64,000 nucleotides of DNA, from contig NZ_VYSA01000002.1 in NCBI RefSeq assembly GCF_008710745.1, positions 744,001 through 808,000 on the forward strand. Direction: 5' to 3'. A model generated the notes under the pieces. It was given only the letters and a program-made list of their open reading frames with translations. It did no database searches and was not told the origin of the DNA. This DNA is from Microbacterium rhizomatis. GTDB lineage: Bacteria > Actinomycetota > Actinomycetes > Actinomycetales > Microbacteriaceae. Positions 41,709-51,169 of the stretch are shown here, one piece after another. A program made the translations under genes and the position numbers. Position 1 is the first letter of the stretch, and every line of letters starts with the position of its first letter.

Positions 41709-42853
41709 CGCGATTCGCCGGGAAGGCGAGCGGCCAGCACCGCGCCCGCCGCGCGGAGCCAGCGGGCGGAGTCGGACATCGCGGCGTCAGGCGACCCGGC
41801 GAGCCCGGTGAGCGACGTGGATGCCGCGAAGGCGGTGGTCGCGGCATCCGGGCTGATGCGCCCCGCCACGAGCATCACAGGCACGCCCGCTGCGGCGGCG
41901 AGCGCAGCGACGTGCGACGGGGCTTTGCCCGCGGCGGATTGACCGTCGAACGCGCCCTCGCCCGTGACGACGACGGATGCCCCGCTCAGCGCCGCGGGCA
42001 GTCCGATCAGATCGGCCACGGCCGCCGCGCCGGGGACGAGGTGGGCTCCCCACGCGAGCAGGGCGTAGCCGGTGCCGCCCGCCGCGCCGGAGCCCGGGAG
42101 GTCGGGGTCGACTCCGACGAGGGCCGCGAACCGCGCCAGGGCCGCGTCGAGCGGCGCGATGTCTGCGGCGGCGACGCCCTTCTGCGGACCGAAGACGGCG
42201 GCGGCGCCCGCCGGACCGACGAGCGGGTTGGTGACGTCGGTCAGCACCGTGACCCCTCCGGGCGGGAGGGGCGGAAGCCCGGACAGGTCGACGTCGGCGA
42301 TGCGGGCGAGTCCGCGCGCACCGCGCGGCACGGGGCGGCCATCGGCGTCGGTGATCCGCGCGCCGAGGGCCGACAGCATCCCGACGCCGCCGTCGGTCGA
42401 TGCGCTGCTGCCGATGCCGACGACGAGGCGGGTCACGCCGTGGGCGAGGGCGGCGGCGATGGCCTCGCCGAACCCGGCCGTATGCGCGTCGAGCGGGAGC
42501 TGCCGACCGCCGAGCAGCTCGATCCCCGACGTGGCGGCCAGCTCGACCAGCCCCGTTGCGCCCGACGACGCGCTCGACGACGCGCTCGACGACGCGCTCG
42601 TCAGCGGCAGCAGGAGCCAGGATGCCTCGACCCGCGCGTCGTCCGGACCCGTGACGACGACGGGCACCCGCCGTGCGCCGGGCACGGCGGCGGCGAACGC
42701 AGCGAGCGTGCCTTCGCCGCCGTCGGCCATGGGCCGAAGGACCACTTCGTCGCCCGGCCGTGCGTCGTGCCAACCGGATGCGACGGCGGCGGAGGCATCC
42801 GCCGCAGAGATCGAGCCCTTGAAGCTGTCGGGGGCGATCACGATGCGGCTCAC
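41705..42853 (-). CDS. Glycerate 2-kinase (GarK/GlxK family)
   Basis: 382 residues from GTG at 42853. Start SRIVIAPDSFKGSISAADASAAVASGW, then LRPMADGGEGTLAAFAAAVPG and LVVGIGSSASTDGGVGMLSALGARI, ADVTNPLVGPAGAA-type loop (LTDVTNPLVGPAGAAAVFGPQKG), TGYALLAWGAHLVPG and GEGAFDGQSAAGKAPSHVAALA. It phosphorylates glycerate for entry into glycolysis. A Ser/Ala-rich insertion from a 12-bp triplet repeat lies near residue 90. Confidence 0.92.
   Translation of the reverse strand: MSRIVIAPDSFKGSISAADASAAVASGWHDARPGDEVVLRPMADGGEGTLAAFAAAVPGARRVPVVVTGPDDARVEASWLLLPLTSASSSASSSASSGATGLVELAATSGIELLGGRQLPLDAHTAGFGEAIAAALAHGVTRLVVGIGSSASTDGGVGMLSALGARITDADGRPVPRGARGLARIADVDLSGLPPLPPGGVTVLTDVTNPLVGPAGAAAVFGPQKGVAAADIAPLDAALARFAALVGVDPDLPGSGAAGGTGYALLAWGAHLVPGAAAVADLIGLPAALSGASVVVTGEGAFDGQSAAGKAPSHVAALAAAAGVPVMLVAGRISPDAATTAFAASTSLTGLAGSPDAAMSDSARWLRAAGAVLAARLPGESR
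42564..42599. repeat. 12-bp in-frame tandem repeat in the glycerate kinase gene
   Basis: GACGACGCGCTC occurs three times (42564-42575, 42576-42587, 42588-42599), giving a repeated Ser-Ala-Ser-Ser stretch on the minus strand. Each unit is four codons, so copy changes keep the frame. Confidence 0.85.
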
Positions 42854-42957
42854 GGGCCCACCGTAACAACCGGGCCATCCGCGCACGGTAATCTGGCGCG
42901 CGCACCCCGCGCGCCGATCAGCGAGAACCCGCATCGCCGCGCCGACGAAGGAGCGGA

Positions 42958-43938
42958 ATGTCCTGGCTAGTGACCGGCGGCGCCGGATACATCGGAGCGC
43001 ACGTCGTGCGCGCCCTCACCGCGGGCGGGCTGGTTCCCGTCGTCATCGACGACCTCTCGAGCGGGCACGCCTCGTTCGTGCCCGAGGGCGTCCCGTTCGT
43101 GCAGGGCTCGATCCTCGACCGCGCGCTCGTCGAGGACACGCTGCGCGCGCACCACGTCGAGGGGGTCATCCACGTCGCGGGGTACAAGTACGCGGGCGTC
43201 TCGGTGCAGCGCCCCCTGCACACCTACGCGCAGAACGTCGAGGCGACGCGCATCCTGCTCGAGGCGATGCAGGCCGCGGATGTCTCGAACATCGTGTTCT
43301 CCTCGAGCGCGGCGGTCTACGGCACGCCGGATGTCGACCTCGTCACCGAAGACACTCCGAAGGCGCCCGCGTCGCCGTACGGCGAGTCGAAGCTCATCGG
43401 CGAATGGCTGCTGCGCGATCAAGGGATCGCGACGGCCGGGTCGGAGCATCCGCTCCGCCACACCTCGCTGCGGTACTTCAACGTCGTCGGCTCGGGCGAC
43501 CCCACCGTGTACGACACAAGCCCGCACAATCTCTTCCCGGTGGTGTTCGAGACCCTCCTGGCCGGGCGCACCCCGCGCATCAACGGCGACGACTACAACA
43601 CCCTCGACGGAACGAACATGCGCGACTACGTGCACGTGGCAGACATCGCGCTCGCCCACATCGCGGCCGCGCAGCGGCTCTCCGGCGGCGAGCCGATCGA
43701 GCCCGCCTACAACCTCGGCTCCGGTGATGGCCTGAGCGTCCGGCAGATCATGGATGCGATGGCCCGCGTCACCGGCATCGCATTCACGCCCGAGATCGCG
43801 CCGCGGCGCCCGGGCGACCCCGACCGGATCGTGGCGTCGGGCGAGCTTGCCGCCCGCGACCTCGGCTGGGCGATGCGCTCCTCGGTCGACGACATGGTGC
43901 AGACCGCGTGGGATGCCCGCCGCGCGGCCGGCGCCTGA
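42958..43938 (+). CDS. galE: UDP-glucose 4-epimerase
   Basis: 326 residues. Extended SDR: cofactor loop WLVTGGAGYIGAHVVRALTAGG, VIHVAGYKYAGVSVQRPLHTYAQNV, active-site Ser region IVFSSSAAVYGTPD and Tyr-Lys in ASPYGESKLIGEWLL, then YFNVVGSGDPTVYDTSPHNLFPVVF. It interconverts UDP-galactose and UDP-glucose. GAAGGAG lies before the ATG. It is separated from the galT-galK pair by the LacI gene and a family A element. Confidence 0.93.
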   Translation: MSWLVTGGAGYIGAHVVRALTAGGLVPVVIDDLSSGHASFVPEGVPFVQGSILDRALVEDTLRAHHVEGVIHVAGYKYAGVSVQRPLHTYAQNVEATRILLEAMQAADVSNIVFSSSAAVYGTPDVDLVTEDTPKAPASPYGESKLIGEWLLRDQGIATAGSEHPLRHTSLRYFNVVGSGDPTVYDTSPHNLFPVVFETLLAGRTPRINGDDYNTLDGTNMRDYVHVADIALAHIAAAQRLSGGEPIEPAYNLGSGDGLSVRQIMDAMARVTGIAFTPEIAPRRPGDPDRIVASGELAARDLGWAMRSSVDDMVQTAWDARRAAGA

Positions 43939-43959
43939 GGGGCTCTGCTCCGATTCTTC

Positions 43960-44030
43960 CGCGAGACCGGATAGGCGGCGCGAGACCGACGCCATTCGTC
44001 GCCGTCTCGTCGCGCCTATCCGGTCTCGCG
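43960..44030. repeat. Palindromic extragenic element, family A copy 1
   Basis: Perfect 18-bp arms CGCGAGACCGGATAGGCG (43960-43977) and CGCCTATCCGGTCTCGCG (44013-44030). The 35-base centre has an inner stem (CGAGAC...GTCTCG). The outer arm matches copy 2 at 63344-63424. It lies between convergent galE and lacI, and the LacI stop codon is inside the right arm. Confidence 0.88.
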
Positions 44031-45104
44031 GGAAGTGAAGGCGGGCGGCGCGGTGCTCTCGCGCACCACCAGCGATGTCGGCACGGACTCCGCAGGCTCA
44101 GGGGGCAGCTCGGCCTCGATCGAGCCGACGAGCAGGGTGACGGCACGCTCGCCGAGCCGGTCGAAGTCCTGTCGCACGGTGGTGAGGGGAGGGAGGTAGT
44201 CGGCGGCATCCGCGATGTCGTCGAACCCGACGACGCTCACGTCGCCGGGAACTCGGCGCCCCGCCTCGGCCAGCGCCCGCAGGGCGCCGAGCGCCATCTG
44301 GTCGTTGGCGGCGAAGACGGCGGTGGCATCGGCAGCGACGAATGCGACCGCGGCATGCCCGGATGCCGCGGTCCAGTCGCCGCGCGCGACCTCGGGCGCC
44401 GGCACGCCGGCGTGCGCCAGCGCCGCGCGCCATCCGCGTTCGCGCTCGGCGGCCGCGTACGAATCCGCCGGGCCGGCGACGTGATGAACGGTGCGGTGCC
44501 CCAGCCCGAGCAGATGCTCGGTCGCAGTTCTCGCGCCGTCTGCGTGGGCGGTTCCCACGACCGCGAACCTCTCGTCGGCGGCCGAATCGACCACGACGAG
44601 GCGGAGCCCGGCCGGTGCCGTCGCATCCCGCACGACGGCGGTCGCCTCGTTCAGGACGATCGCGCCGTCGACCCCCTGTTCGCGGAGCGCCTCGAACGCG
44701 CTGTCGATGTCGGCCCTCACGCCGAGCGTGACGACGGTGAGGGCATACCCACGGGATGCCGCGGCATCCGCCACGGCCTGCAGCATGCGGGAATTGCCCA
44801 CCGTCGCGAGCGTCGAGACGACCAGGCCGATCGTCTGTGTGCGGCCGGTGCGCAGAGCGCGCGCGGCGCGGTGCGGGCGATACCCGAGGGCGCGCATCGC
44901 GGCCTCGACGCGGGTGCGGGTGGCCGGGTCGACGCGGGGACTCTCGTTGACGACGCGCGACACGGTCTGGCCCGAGACTCCGGCGCGCGCGGCCACATCG
45001 GCCATCGACACCCTGCGGCCCTCCGTCGTGCGCGGATTCGCCGCTCGCGCGCGCCCACGACCGGGATCCGGCACGCCGGTCAGGTCTTCGAAGCTCAGGT
45101 TCAT
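44016..45104 (-). CDS. LacI-family repressor of the galactose genes
   Basis: 362 residues from ATG at 45104 (GGGAGG upstream). A 45-residue N-terminal extension precedes the HTH SMADVAARAGVSGQTVSRVVNESPRVDPATRTRVEAAMRALGYRPH; the effector domain has TQTIGLVVSTLATVGNSRMLQAVADAAASRGY, GLGHRTVHHVAGPADSYAAAERERGWRAAL and SVVGFDDIADAADYLPPLTTVRQDF. Divergent from galT with two operator-like sites between, so a galR role is likely. The last residues (SRETG) and the stop come from the family A palindrome. Confidence 0.87.
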   Translation of the reverse strand: MNLSFEDLTGVPDPGRGRARAANPRTTEGRRVSMADVAARAGVSGQTVSRVVNESPRVDPATRTRVEAAMRALGYRPHRAARALRTGRTQTIGLVVSTLATVGNSRMLQAVADAAASRGYALTVVTLGVRADIDSAFEALREQGVDGAIVLNEATAVVRDATAPAGLRLVVVDSAADERFAVVGTAHADGARTATEHLLGLGHRTVHHVAGPADSYAAAERERGWRAALAHAGVPAPEVARGDWTAASGHAAVAFVAADATAVFAANDQMALGALRALAEAGRRVPGDVSVVGFDDIADAADYLPPLTTVRQDFDRLGERAVTLLVGSIEAELPPEPAESVPTSLVVRESTAPPAFTSRETG

Positions 45105-45131
45105 GCGCGCCTCCCGTACACAGGATAGGAA

Positions 45132-45145
45132 TGTTGACGTTACCA
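45132..45145. promoter_or_regulatory. Candidate galR operator 1
   Basis: TGTTGACGTTACCA, 10 of 14 palindromic positions, sharing TGTTGACGT with operator 2, 31 bp away (three helical turns). Confidence 0.5.
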
Positions 45146-45162
45146 TGGCCTTCTTGCTACCG

Positions 45163-45176
45163 TGTTGACGTGAACA
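45163..45176. promoter_or_regulatory. Candidate galR operator 2
   Basis: TGTTGACGTGAACA, 12 of 14 palindromic positions, overlapping the galT GTG start at 45170. A bound repressor would block both initiation of transcription and a leaderless start. Confidence 0.55.
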
Positions 45177-46339
45177 TACCTTCGTCCGGCACGGAAATCG
45201 CCGCTATCGAGCTCGGGGCGGGGGTGATAAAGCGCGCAACGCGCCTCGCCGATGGTCGCGAGCTGATCTATTACGACGACCGCGACACGACGCTCGGCAC
45301 CGAGCGATCCGTCGACACCCGGGCCCTCGACCCACGGCCGGCGACCGCCGTCATGCGACGCGACGTGCTGACCGGCGACTGGATCTCGATCGCGGCGGCG
45401 CGGCAGAACCGCGCGTTCCTGCCCCCCGCCCACCTCGATCCGCTGGCGCCGCAGACCGCGACGAACGCCTCTGAGATCCCCTCGATGTACGACGTCGCCG
45501 TCTTCGAGAACAAGTCCCCGTCGTTCGGGCCCGCTCTGAGCGTGCAGACGGATGCCGCGCCCGCCGCCGACGACGCCCCGCGCGACCTCGACGACCTGCT
45601 GGCTCCCGGTCTCGACCGCACACGCAGTTCCGTCGGACGTTGCGAAGTGGTGTGCTTCTCGCCCGCGCAGGAGGGGTCGTTCGGCACCCAGACCCGGAGT
45701 CGGGCGCGCACAGTGATCGAGGCATGGGCGGATCGAACCGCCGCGCTGTCGGCCCTTCCGGGCGTGCAGCAGGTCTTCCCCTTCGAGAACCGTGGCGAAC
45801 AGATCGGGGTGACCCTCCGTCACCCGCACGGCCAGATCTATGCCTACCCGTACATCACTCCGCGCACGACGCTGCTCCTGGCGTCCATCGAGCGCGAGGG
45901 CGCCGACCTTTTCGAGCGGATCCTCGCCTCCGAGGCATCCGGCCCTCGCGTGGTGCTGGAGGCCGAGCACTGGATCGCGTACGTGCCGTTCGCGGCGCGC
46001 TGGCCCGTCGAGGTGCACATGTCTCCCCGCCGGCACGTGCCGGACTTCGCGGCCACCTCCTCCGCGGAGCGCGACGAACTCGCCGACGTCTACCCGCGCG
46101 TGCTCCGCAGCATCGATGCGCTCTACCCGACACCCACGCCCTACATCGCGGCGTGGCACCAGGCACCCGTCCACGCCGGGCGCGACACGATCCGCATGCA
46201 TCTCGAGATCACCTCGCCCCGCCGCGCGGCCGACAAGCTCAAATACCTCGCCGGCTCGGAGGCTGCAATGGGCGCCTGGATCGGCGACATACCGCCCGAG
46301 ACCTCGGCGGCGCGCCTGCGCGAGGTGATCGAACGATGA
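45170..46339 (+). CDS. galT: Galactose-1-phosphate uridylyltransferase
   Basis: 389 residues from GTG at 45170. Segments: RRDVLTGDWISIAAARQNRAFLPPA, EVVCFSPAQEGSF, FENRGEQIGVTLRHPHGQIYAYPYITPR with the nucleotidylated His in HPHGQ, and WPVEVHMSPRRHVPDF. It exchanges galactose 1-phosphate and UDP-glucose. The stop overlaps galK as ATGA. Divergent from the LacI regulator with operators overlapping the start; no ribosome site, so probably leaderless. Confidence 0.94.
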   Translation: MNIPSSGTEIAAIELGAGVIKRATRLADGRELIYYDDRDTTLGTERSVDTRALDPRPATAVMRRDVLTGDWISIAAARQNRAFLPPAHLDPLAPQTATNASEIPSMYDVAVFENKSPSFGPALSVQTDAAPAADDAPRDLDDLLAPGLDRTRSSVGRCEVVCFSPAQEGSFGTQTRSRARTVIEAWADRTAALSALPGVQQVFPFENRGEQIGVTLRHPHGQIYAYPYITPRTTLLLASIEREGADLFERILASEASGPRVVLEAEHWIAYVPFAARWPVEVHMSPRRHVPDFAATSSAERDELADVYPRVLRSIDALYPTPTPYIAAWHQAPVHAGRDTIRMHLEITSPRRAADKLKYLAGSEAAMGAWIGDIPPETSAARLREVIER

Positions 46340-47514
46340 CGAGCGCGCAGACCGACGCCCGTGAACTCCTCCGCGGCCTCACCGGCGGAAGTGCGGCGGG
46401 CGAGTGGTCGGCTCCGGGCCGGGTCAACCTCATCGGAGAGCACACCGATTACAACGACGGCTTCGTCCTTCCGTTCGCGATCGACCACAGGACGCATGTC
46501 GCTCTGGGCATACGAGGGGATGCCGTCATCCGCGTGGCATCCACGTTCGCCGCCGACGCGGTCGAAGTGCGTGTCGCCGATCTTCCGACGCTGTTCCCCT
46601 CGAAGGGGCGAGTGCCCGAGTGGGCCGCGTATCCGCTCGGGGTCGCGTGGGCGCTGGCCGCCACACCCGGAGCCTCGATCGCGGAGCTGAGCGGCGTCGA
46701 CATCGCCATCGCGTCCGATGTTCCGATCGGCGCCGGCCTGTCGTCATCGGCCGCGATCGAGAGCGCGACCGCGACAGCGTTGAACGACGTGTGGCAGCTC
46801 GGCCTCGACCGCGTCGCGCTCGCGCGCATCGGGCGGACCGCGGAGAACGAGGCGGTCGGCGCACCCACCGGGATCATGGACCAGATGGCGTCGATGCTCG
46901 GCCGGCAAGACGCCGCGATCTTCCTCGACTGCCGTTCGCTGGACGCCTCGGTCATCGAGCTCGGCTTTGACGCCGCTGGCCTCGAGGTGCTCGTGATCGA
47001 TACGAAGGTCGCGCACTCGCATGCCACCGGCGGCTACCGCGAACGCCGGGCGTCGTGCGAGCTCGGTGCACAGATCATGGGCGTTCCCGCGCTGCGCGAC
47101 CTCACCGTGGATGACCTCCCGCGCGCCGCGGAGCTCATGGACGACGTCACCTTCCGTCGCGTGCGCCACGTCGTCACCGAGAACCAGCGGGTGCTCGACA
47201 CCGTTCGCACGCTGCGCACCGACGGCGCCGGCGCGATCGGCGAGCTGCTCCTCGCCTCGCACGCCTCGATGCGCGACGACTTCGAGATCTCGGTGCCCGA
47301 GCTCGACACCGCCGTCGAGGCGGCGATGTCGGCCGGTGCGGTCGGGGCGCGGATGACGGGCGGGGGTTTCGGCGGCGCCGCGATCGCGCTCGTCGCCCGC
47401 GAGCGGATCGACACGACGAAGGATGCGGTGGCCGCCGCCTTCGCTGCATCCGGGTTCACCGCCCCCACGATGTTCACCGTGACCCCGTCGGAGGGCGCGC
47501 GCCGGGAGGCCTGA
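46336..47514 (+). CDS. galK: Galactokinase
   Basis: 392 residues, GHMP kinase. Galactokinase signature WSAPGRVNLIGEHTDYNDGFVLPFAID, ATP loop DVPIGAGLSSSAAIESATATAL, catalytic base region GAPTGIMDQMASMLG and C-terminal GARMTGGGFGGAAIALVA. It phosphorylates galactose. ATG at 46336 is inside the galT end. A 224-bp gap follows with no gene. Confidence 0.95.
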   Translation: MTSAQTDARELLRGLTGGSAAGEWSAPGRVNLIGEHTDYNDGFVLPFAIDHRTHVALGIRGDAVIRVASTFAADAVEVRVADLPTLFPSKGRVPEWAAYPLGVAWALAATPGASIAELSGVDIAIASDVPIGAGLSSSAAIESATATALNDVWQLGLDRVALARIGRTAENEAVGAPTGIMDQMASMLGRQDAAIFLDCRSLDASVIELGFDAAGLEVLVIDTKVAHSHATGGYRERRASCELGAQIMGVPALRDLTVDDLPRAAELMDDVTFRRVRHVVTENQRVLDTVRTLRTDGAGAIGELLLASHASMRDDFEISVPELDTAVEAAMSAGAVGARMTGGGFGGAAIALVARERIDTTKDAVAAAFAASGFTAPTMFTVTPSEGARREA

Positions 47515-47693
47515 GCGGCCCTGCGTCGCCCGGAGGCTCGGTGGCGGGAGCGGCGACCGAAGGCCGCCGCGGGGGAAGCTCCGCCGACAGGACGCACCGT
47601 GGAGCACGGCGGCCTTGATCACCGAACCGCGTGCACGCACGCGAAGAATTCGCGGGACGCAACCCCTACCGCGGGCACGGCAGGTGCGCTTAG

Positions 47694-48584
<891 letters not shown>

Positions 48585-48615
48585 TCGCAGCGCCGCACGG
48601 CGCGGACCCCGAGCG

Positions 48616-48653
48616 GCGGATGCCCCGGTGCGATGGAGCACCGGGGCATCCGC
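48616..48653 (+). terminator. Strong hairpin terminator
   Basis: GCGGATGCCCCGGTGC (48616-48631) and GCACCGGGGCATCCGC (48638-48653), a perfect 16-bp stem with a 6-base loop, 31 bp after the hydrolase stop. It resembles other GGATGCCC-type hairpins in the window (6976-7010). Confidence 0.7.
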
Positions 48654-48671
48654 GCGTCGCCCGAAGCGGGA

Positions 48672-48797
48672 TCAGCCCTGCGGCGCGTTCGCCATCGCGA
48701 GCAACTGGTCGACCATCGCGGGCGAGAAGCCCTCGCCCGCCGTCATGCCGATGCGGCCGACCGGAAACGACTCCATCATCTGCGCCATCCGTGCCAT
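48672..48797 (-). pseudogene. Possible C-terminal remnant of a lost gene (41 aa)
   Basis: The minus frame ending at the TGA (48672-48674) reads MARMAQMMESFPVGRIG then MTAGEGFSPAMVDQLLAM, ending NAPQG. The pattern looks like a natural protein tail rather than a shadow, and nothing upstream continues it. TetR genes of this type often neighbour glycosidases, so a truncated glycosidase tail is one possibility, but I cannot identify the family. Confidence 0.35.
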
Positions 48798-48854
48798 CGC
48801 CCGCGGTGAATGCGCACGAAACCTGTATGGCACGTGGTTTTTAATATCAAGCGA

Positions 48855-48881
48855 TGTTCGGTTTATGGGTTGTTCGGTTTA
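48855..48881. promoter_or_regulatory. Direct repeat in the AT-rich TetR promoter
   Basis: TGTTCGGTTTA at 48855-48865 and again at 48871-48881, period 16, in the most AT-rich stretch of the area and 12 bp before the TetR ATG at 48893. Likely operator half-sites, though TetR sites are usually inverted. Confidence 0.45.
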
Positions 48882-48892
48882 GGGTCTGAGGC

Positions 48893-49537
48893 ATGGCACA
48901 GCGAGGTTCCTACGCGAAGGGCGTAGCCAAACGGGAAGAGATCCTCGAGGCGGCCCTCGACGTCGTCGCTCGGGAGGGGTATCGCGGCGCGTCCGTGAAA
49001 GAGATCGCCGACGCCGTGGGCCTCAGCCAGGCAGGCCTGCTGCACTACTTCGACAGCAAGGAAGAGCTCTTCACCGAGATCCTGCGCAAGCGCGACGAGG
49101 TCGACAGCGCGCACTACCTCCCGACGGCAGTCGAAGCCGCCTCCCCGGGCATTCTGCGCGAGGGCTACGTCCGCGTCATCCGGCACAACAGCGAGGTTCC
49201 CGGGCTCGTTCAGCTGTTCTCACGGCTCGCCGTCGACGGCGCCGACCCCGAGCATCCCGCCCACGCGTACTTCCTCAACCGGGGCAGCGCGCTTCGCGAG
49301 TCGTTCACCGGCGAGCTCGCACGGCAGCAGGCCGCCGGGCTCCTCACAGACCGCATCGACGCCGACACGCTCGCGCGGATCTTCCAGGCCGTCGCCGACG
49401 GACTCCAGGTGCAGTGGATGCTCGACCCCGAGGTCGACATGCCCGCCATCGTCGACGCGCTCTTCGACGCCCTGACTCCGGCTGCCGCATCTCCCGGCGC
49501 CGCGCCGGCCGACCCGGAGGACTCCGATGGCTCCTGA
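48893..49537 (+). CDS. TetR-family regulator
   Basis: 214 residues. HTH: YAKGVAKREEILEAALDVVAREGYRGASVKEIADAVGLSQAGLLHYFDSKEELF. The ligand domain includes GYVRVIRHNSEVPGLVQLFSRLAVDGADPEHPAHAYFLNR. This subgroup commonly controls glycosidases or esterases in actinobacteria. Its end overlaps the carboxylesterase start by 11 bases, so both are one operon. A direct repeat in the promoter may be its own operator. Confidence 0.88.
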   Translation: MAQRGSYAKGVAKREEILEAALDVVAREGYRGASVKEIADAVGLSQAGLLHYFDSKEELFTEILRKRDEVDSAHYLPTAVEAASPGILREGYVRVIRHNSEVPGLVQLFSRLAVDGADPEHPAHAYFLNRGSALRESFTGELARQQAAGLLTDRIDADTLARIFQAVADGLQVQWMLDPEVDMPAIVDALFDALTPAAASPGAAPADPEDSDGS

Positions 49538-51005
49538 ATCAGACACCCCGGTCCTCCGCCTCACTACGGGCCGGGTCCGCGGATCGTGGCGCGACGGGTC
49601 GGCGGCCTTCCTCGGCATCCCCTTCGCGCAGGCACCCGTCGGAGACCTGAGGTTCGCGGCCCCTGTGCCGCCCGAGCCGTGGGAGGGGGTGCGGGACGCC
49701 GTGGAGTACGGCCCGACGGCCAAGCGCGACAAGCCCGGCGAGCAGACCCTGATCCCCGAGCCCGCGATCCCGGGCGACGCAACGCTCAACGTCAACGTCT
49801 TCACACCGGCCCCAGGCGATGACTCGGCAGCCCTGCCGGTGCTCGTGTACATCCACGGCGGCGGGTACACGGAGGGGTCGCCCGCGAGCCCCTGGTACGA
49901 CGGAGCTGCATTCAATCGCGACGGCGTCGTCACCGTGACCGTCTCGTACCGGCTGGGCTTCGACGGCTTCGGCCATATCCCCGGCGCGCCGAGCAATCGC
50001 GGCGTGCGCGACTGGCTCGCCGCGCTCGAATGGGTCCAGGCGAACATCGCTCAGTTCGGCGGAGACCCCGCCCGCGTCACGATCGCCGGCCAGTCCGCCG
50101 GGGGCGGGGCGGTGCTGATCCTGCTCGGGATGCCGTCCGCACAGCACCTCTTCCACTCGGTGTGGGCGCTCTCGGCCGCGATCGCCAACGTCTCGGGCGA
50201 GCGCGCGCGAACGGCGGCAGCCAGGCTCGCTCGGCTCGCCGGCGTCGCGCCGACGCGCGACGGCTTCGCCTCCGTGCCCGAAGGGCAGCTGCTCGCGCTG
50301 CAGGAGGCGGCCGCGTCGCCCGACTCGCCCGACCCGCTCGTCGCGATGGGCACGCTCCTGGACGAGGGGCTGCCGTGGGGCCCGATGATCGACGGAGAGC
50401 TGCTGGTCCGCCCGACTCTCGACGCGATCCGCGACGGGGTCGGCGCGGACAAACCCCTCGTCCTCGGCGCGAACGACGATGAGTTCACGATGGTCACCGA
50501 CAGCGCGAAGGGCAAGCTGCGGCTGGTGCCGGCATCCCTCGCCCTGGGCCGGATGGTGAAGGACCGCGGAGTGCGCCGACGCTATCTCGCCGACAACGCC
50601 GCGCAGCGCCGCAAGGGCACCGCCGCGGTGCTCGGGCGGTACGCCACGGATCGCCTGTTCCGGGCATCGCTCGTGCGGGTCGCCGAGGCACGGGGCGACG
50701 CTCCGACCTGGGCTTACCGCTTCTCGTGGGTGTCGCCGACGAAGCAGTGGGCGGTGCACTGCCTCGACGTGCCGTTCTGGTTCGACCTCCTCGGGGCCGA
50801 GGGGGTGGCCGCGATCGCCGGCGACGCCCCGCCCCGAGCGCTCGCCGATGCCATGCACGGCTCTGCCGCGGCCTTCGTCCGAGAGGGCGAGCCGGGGTGG
50901 CCGGCGTGGTCGACCGCCCCCGGAGTGACGCGCGTGTTCGGGGGCGAGGCATCCCTCCCCGACGTGATGGCGGACGGCTACGCGAGCGTGCGCGCCCTGG
51001 TCTGA
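49527..51005 (+). CDS. Type B carboxylesterase/lipase
   Basis: 492 residues, cytosolic (no signal peptide). GSWRDGSAAFLGIPFAQAPVGDLRFAAPVPPEPW, oxyanion loop PVLVYIHGGGYTEGS, nucleophile elbow ARVTIAGQSAGGGAVLILLG with Ser, and a late His in KQWAVHCLDVPFWFDLLG typify the type B carboxylesterase family (p-nitrobenzyl esterase-like). It hydrolyses small esters. Induced or repressed with the TetR gene it overlaps. Followed by a 164-bp low-complexity gap with no gene. Confidence 0.9.
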   Translation: MAPESDTPVLRLTTGRVRGSWRDGSAAFLGIPFAQAPVGDLRFAAPVPPEPWEGVRDAVEYGPTAKRDKPGEQTLIPEPAIPGDATLNVNVFTPAPGDDSAALPVLVYIHGGGYTEGSPASPWYDGAAFNRDGVVTVTVSYRLGFDGFGHIPGAPSNRGVRDWLAALEWVQANIAQFGGDPARVTIAGQSAGGGAVLILLGMPSAQHLFHSVWALSAAIANVSGERARTAAARLARLAGVAPTRDGFASVPEGQLLALQEAAASPDSPDPLVAMGTLLDEGLPWGPMIDGELLVRPTLDAIRDGVGADKPLVLGANDDEFTMVTDSAKGKLRLVPASLALGRMVKDRGVRRRYLADNAAQRRKGTAAVLGRYATDRLFRASLVRVAEARGDAPTWAYRFSWVSPTKQWAVHCLDVPFWFDLLGAEGVAAIAGDAPPRALADAMHGSAAAFVREGEPGWPAWSTAPGVTRVFGGEASLPDVMADGYASVRALV

Positions 51006-51169
51006 CCCTGCGGCCCGGCCTGCTGCCACGTGCCCCACCCCGGACGCTCGGACCGGACCCCGGTCGCACCGCACGGCGTCGAAGCGCCGGGAGATTCCGG
51101 CCCGACCCAGCCGCCGACCCGCGCCGCGCCCTACGCCCCGGCCCCCAGCCCTCAGCCCCCGCAGGACGA

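Noticed and set aside
43960..44030. Family A palindrome as an ordinary terminator only
   Set aside because: The same arms recur inside an operon at 63344-63424, so termination alone does not explain the shared sequence.
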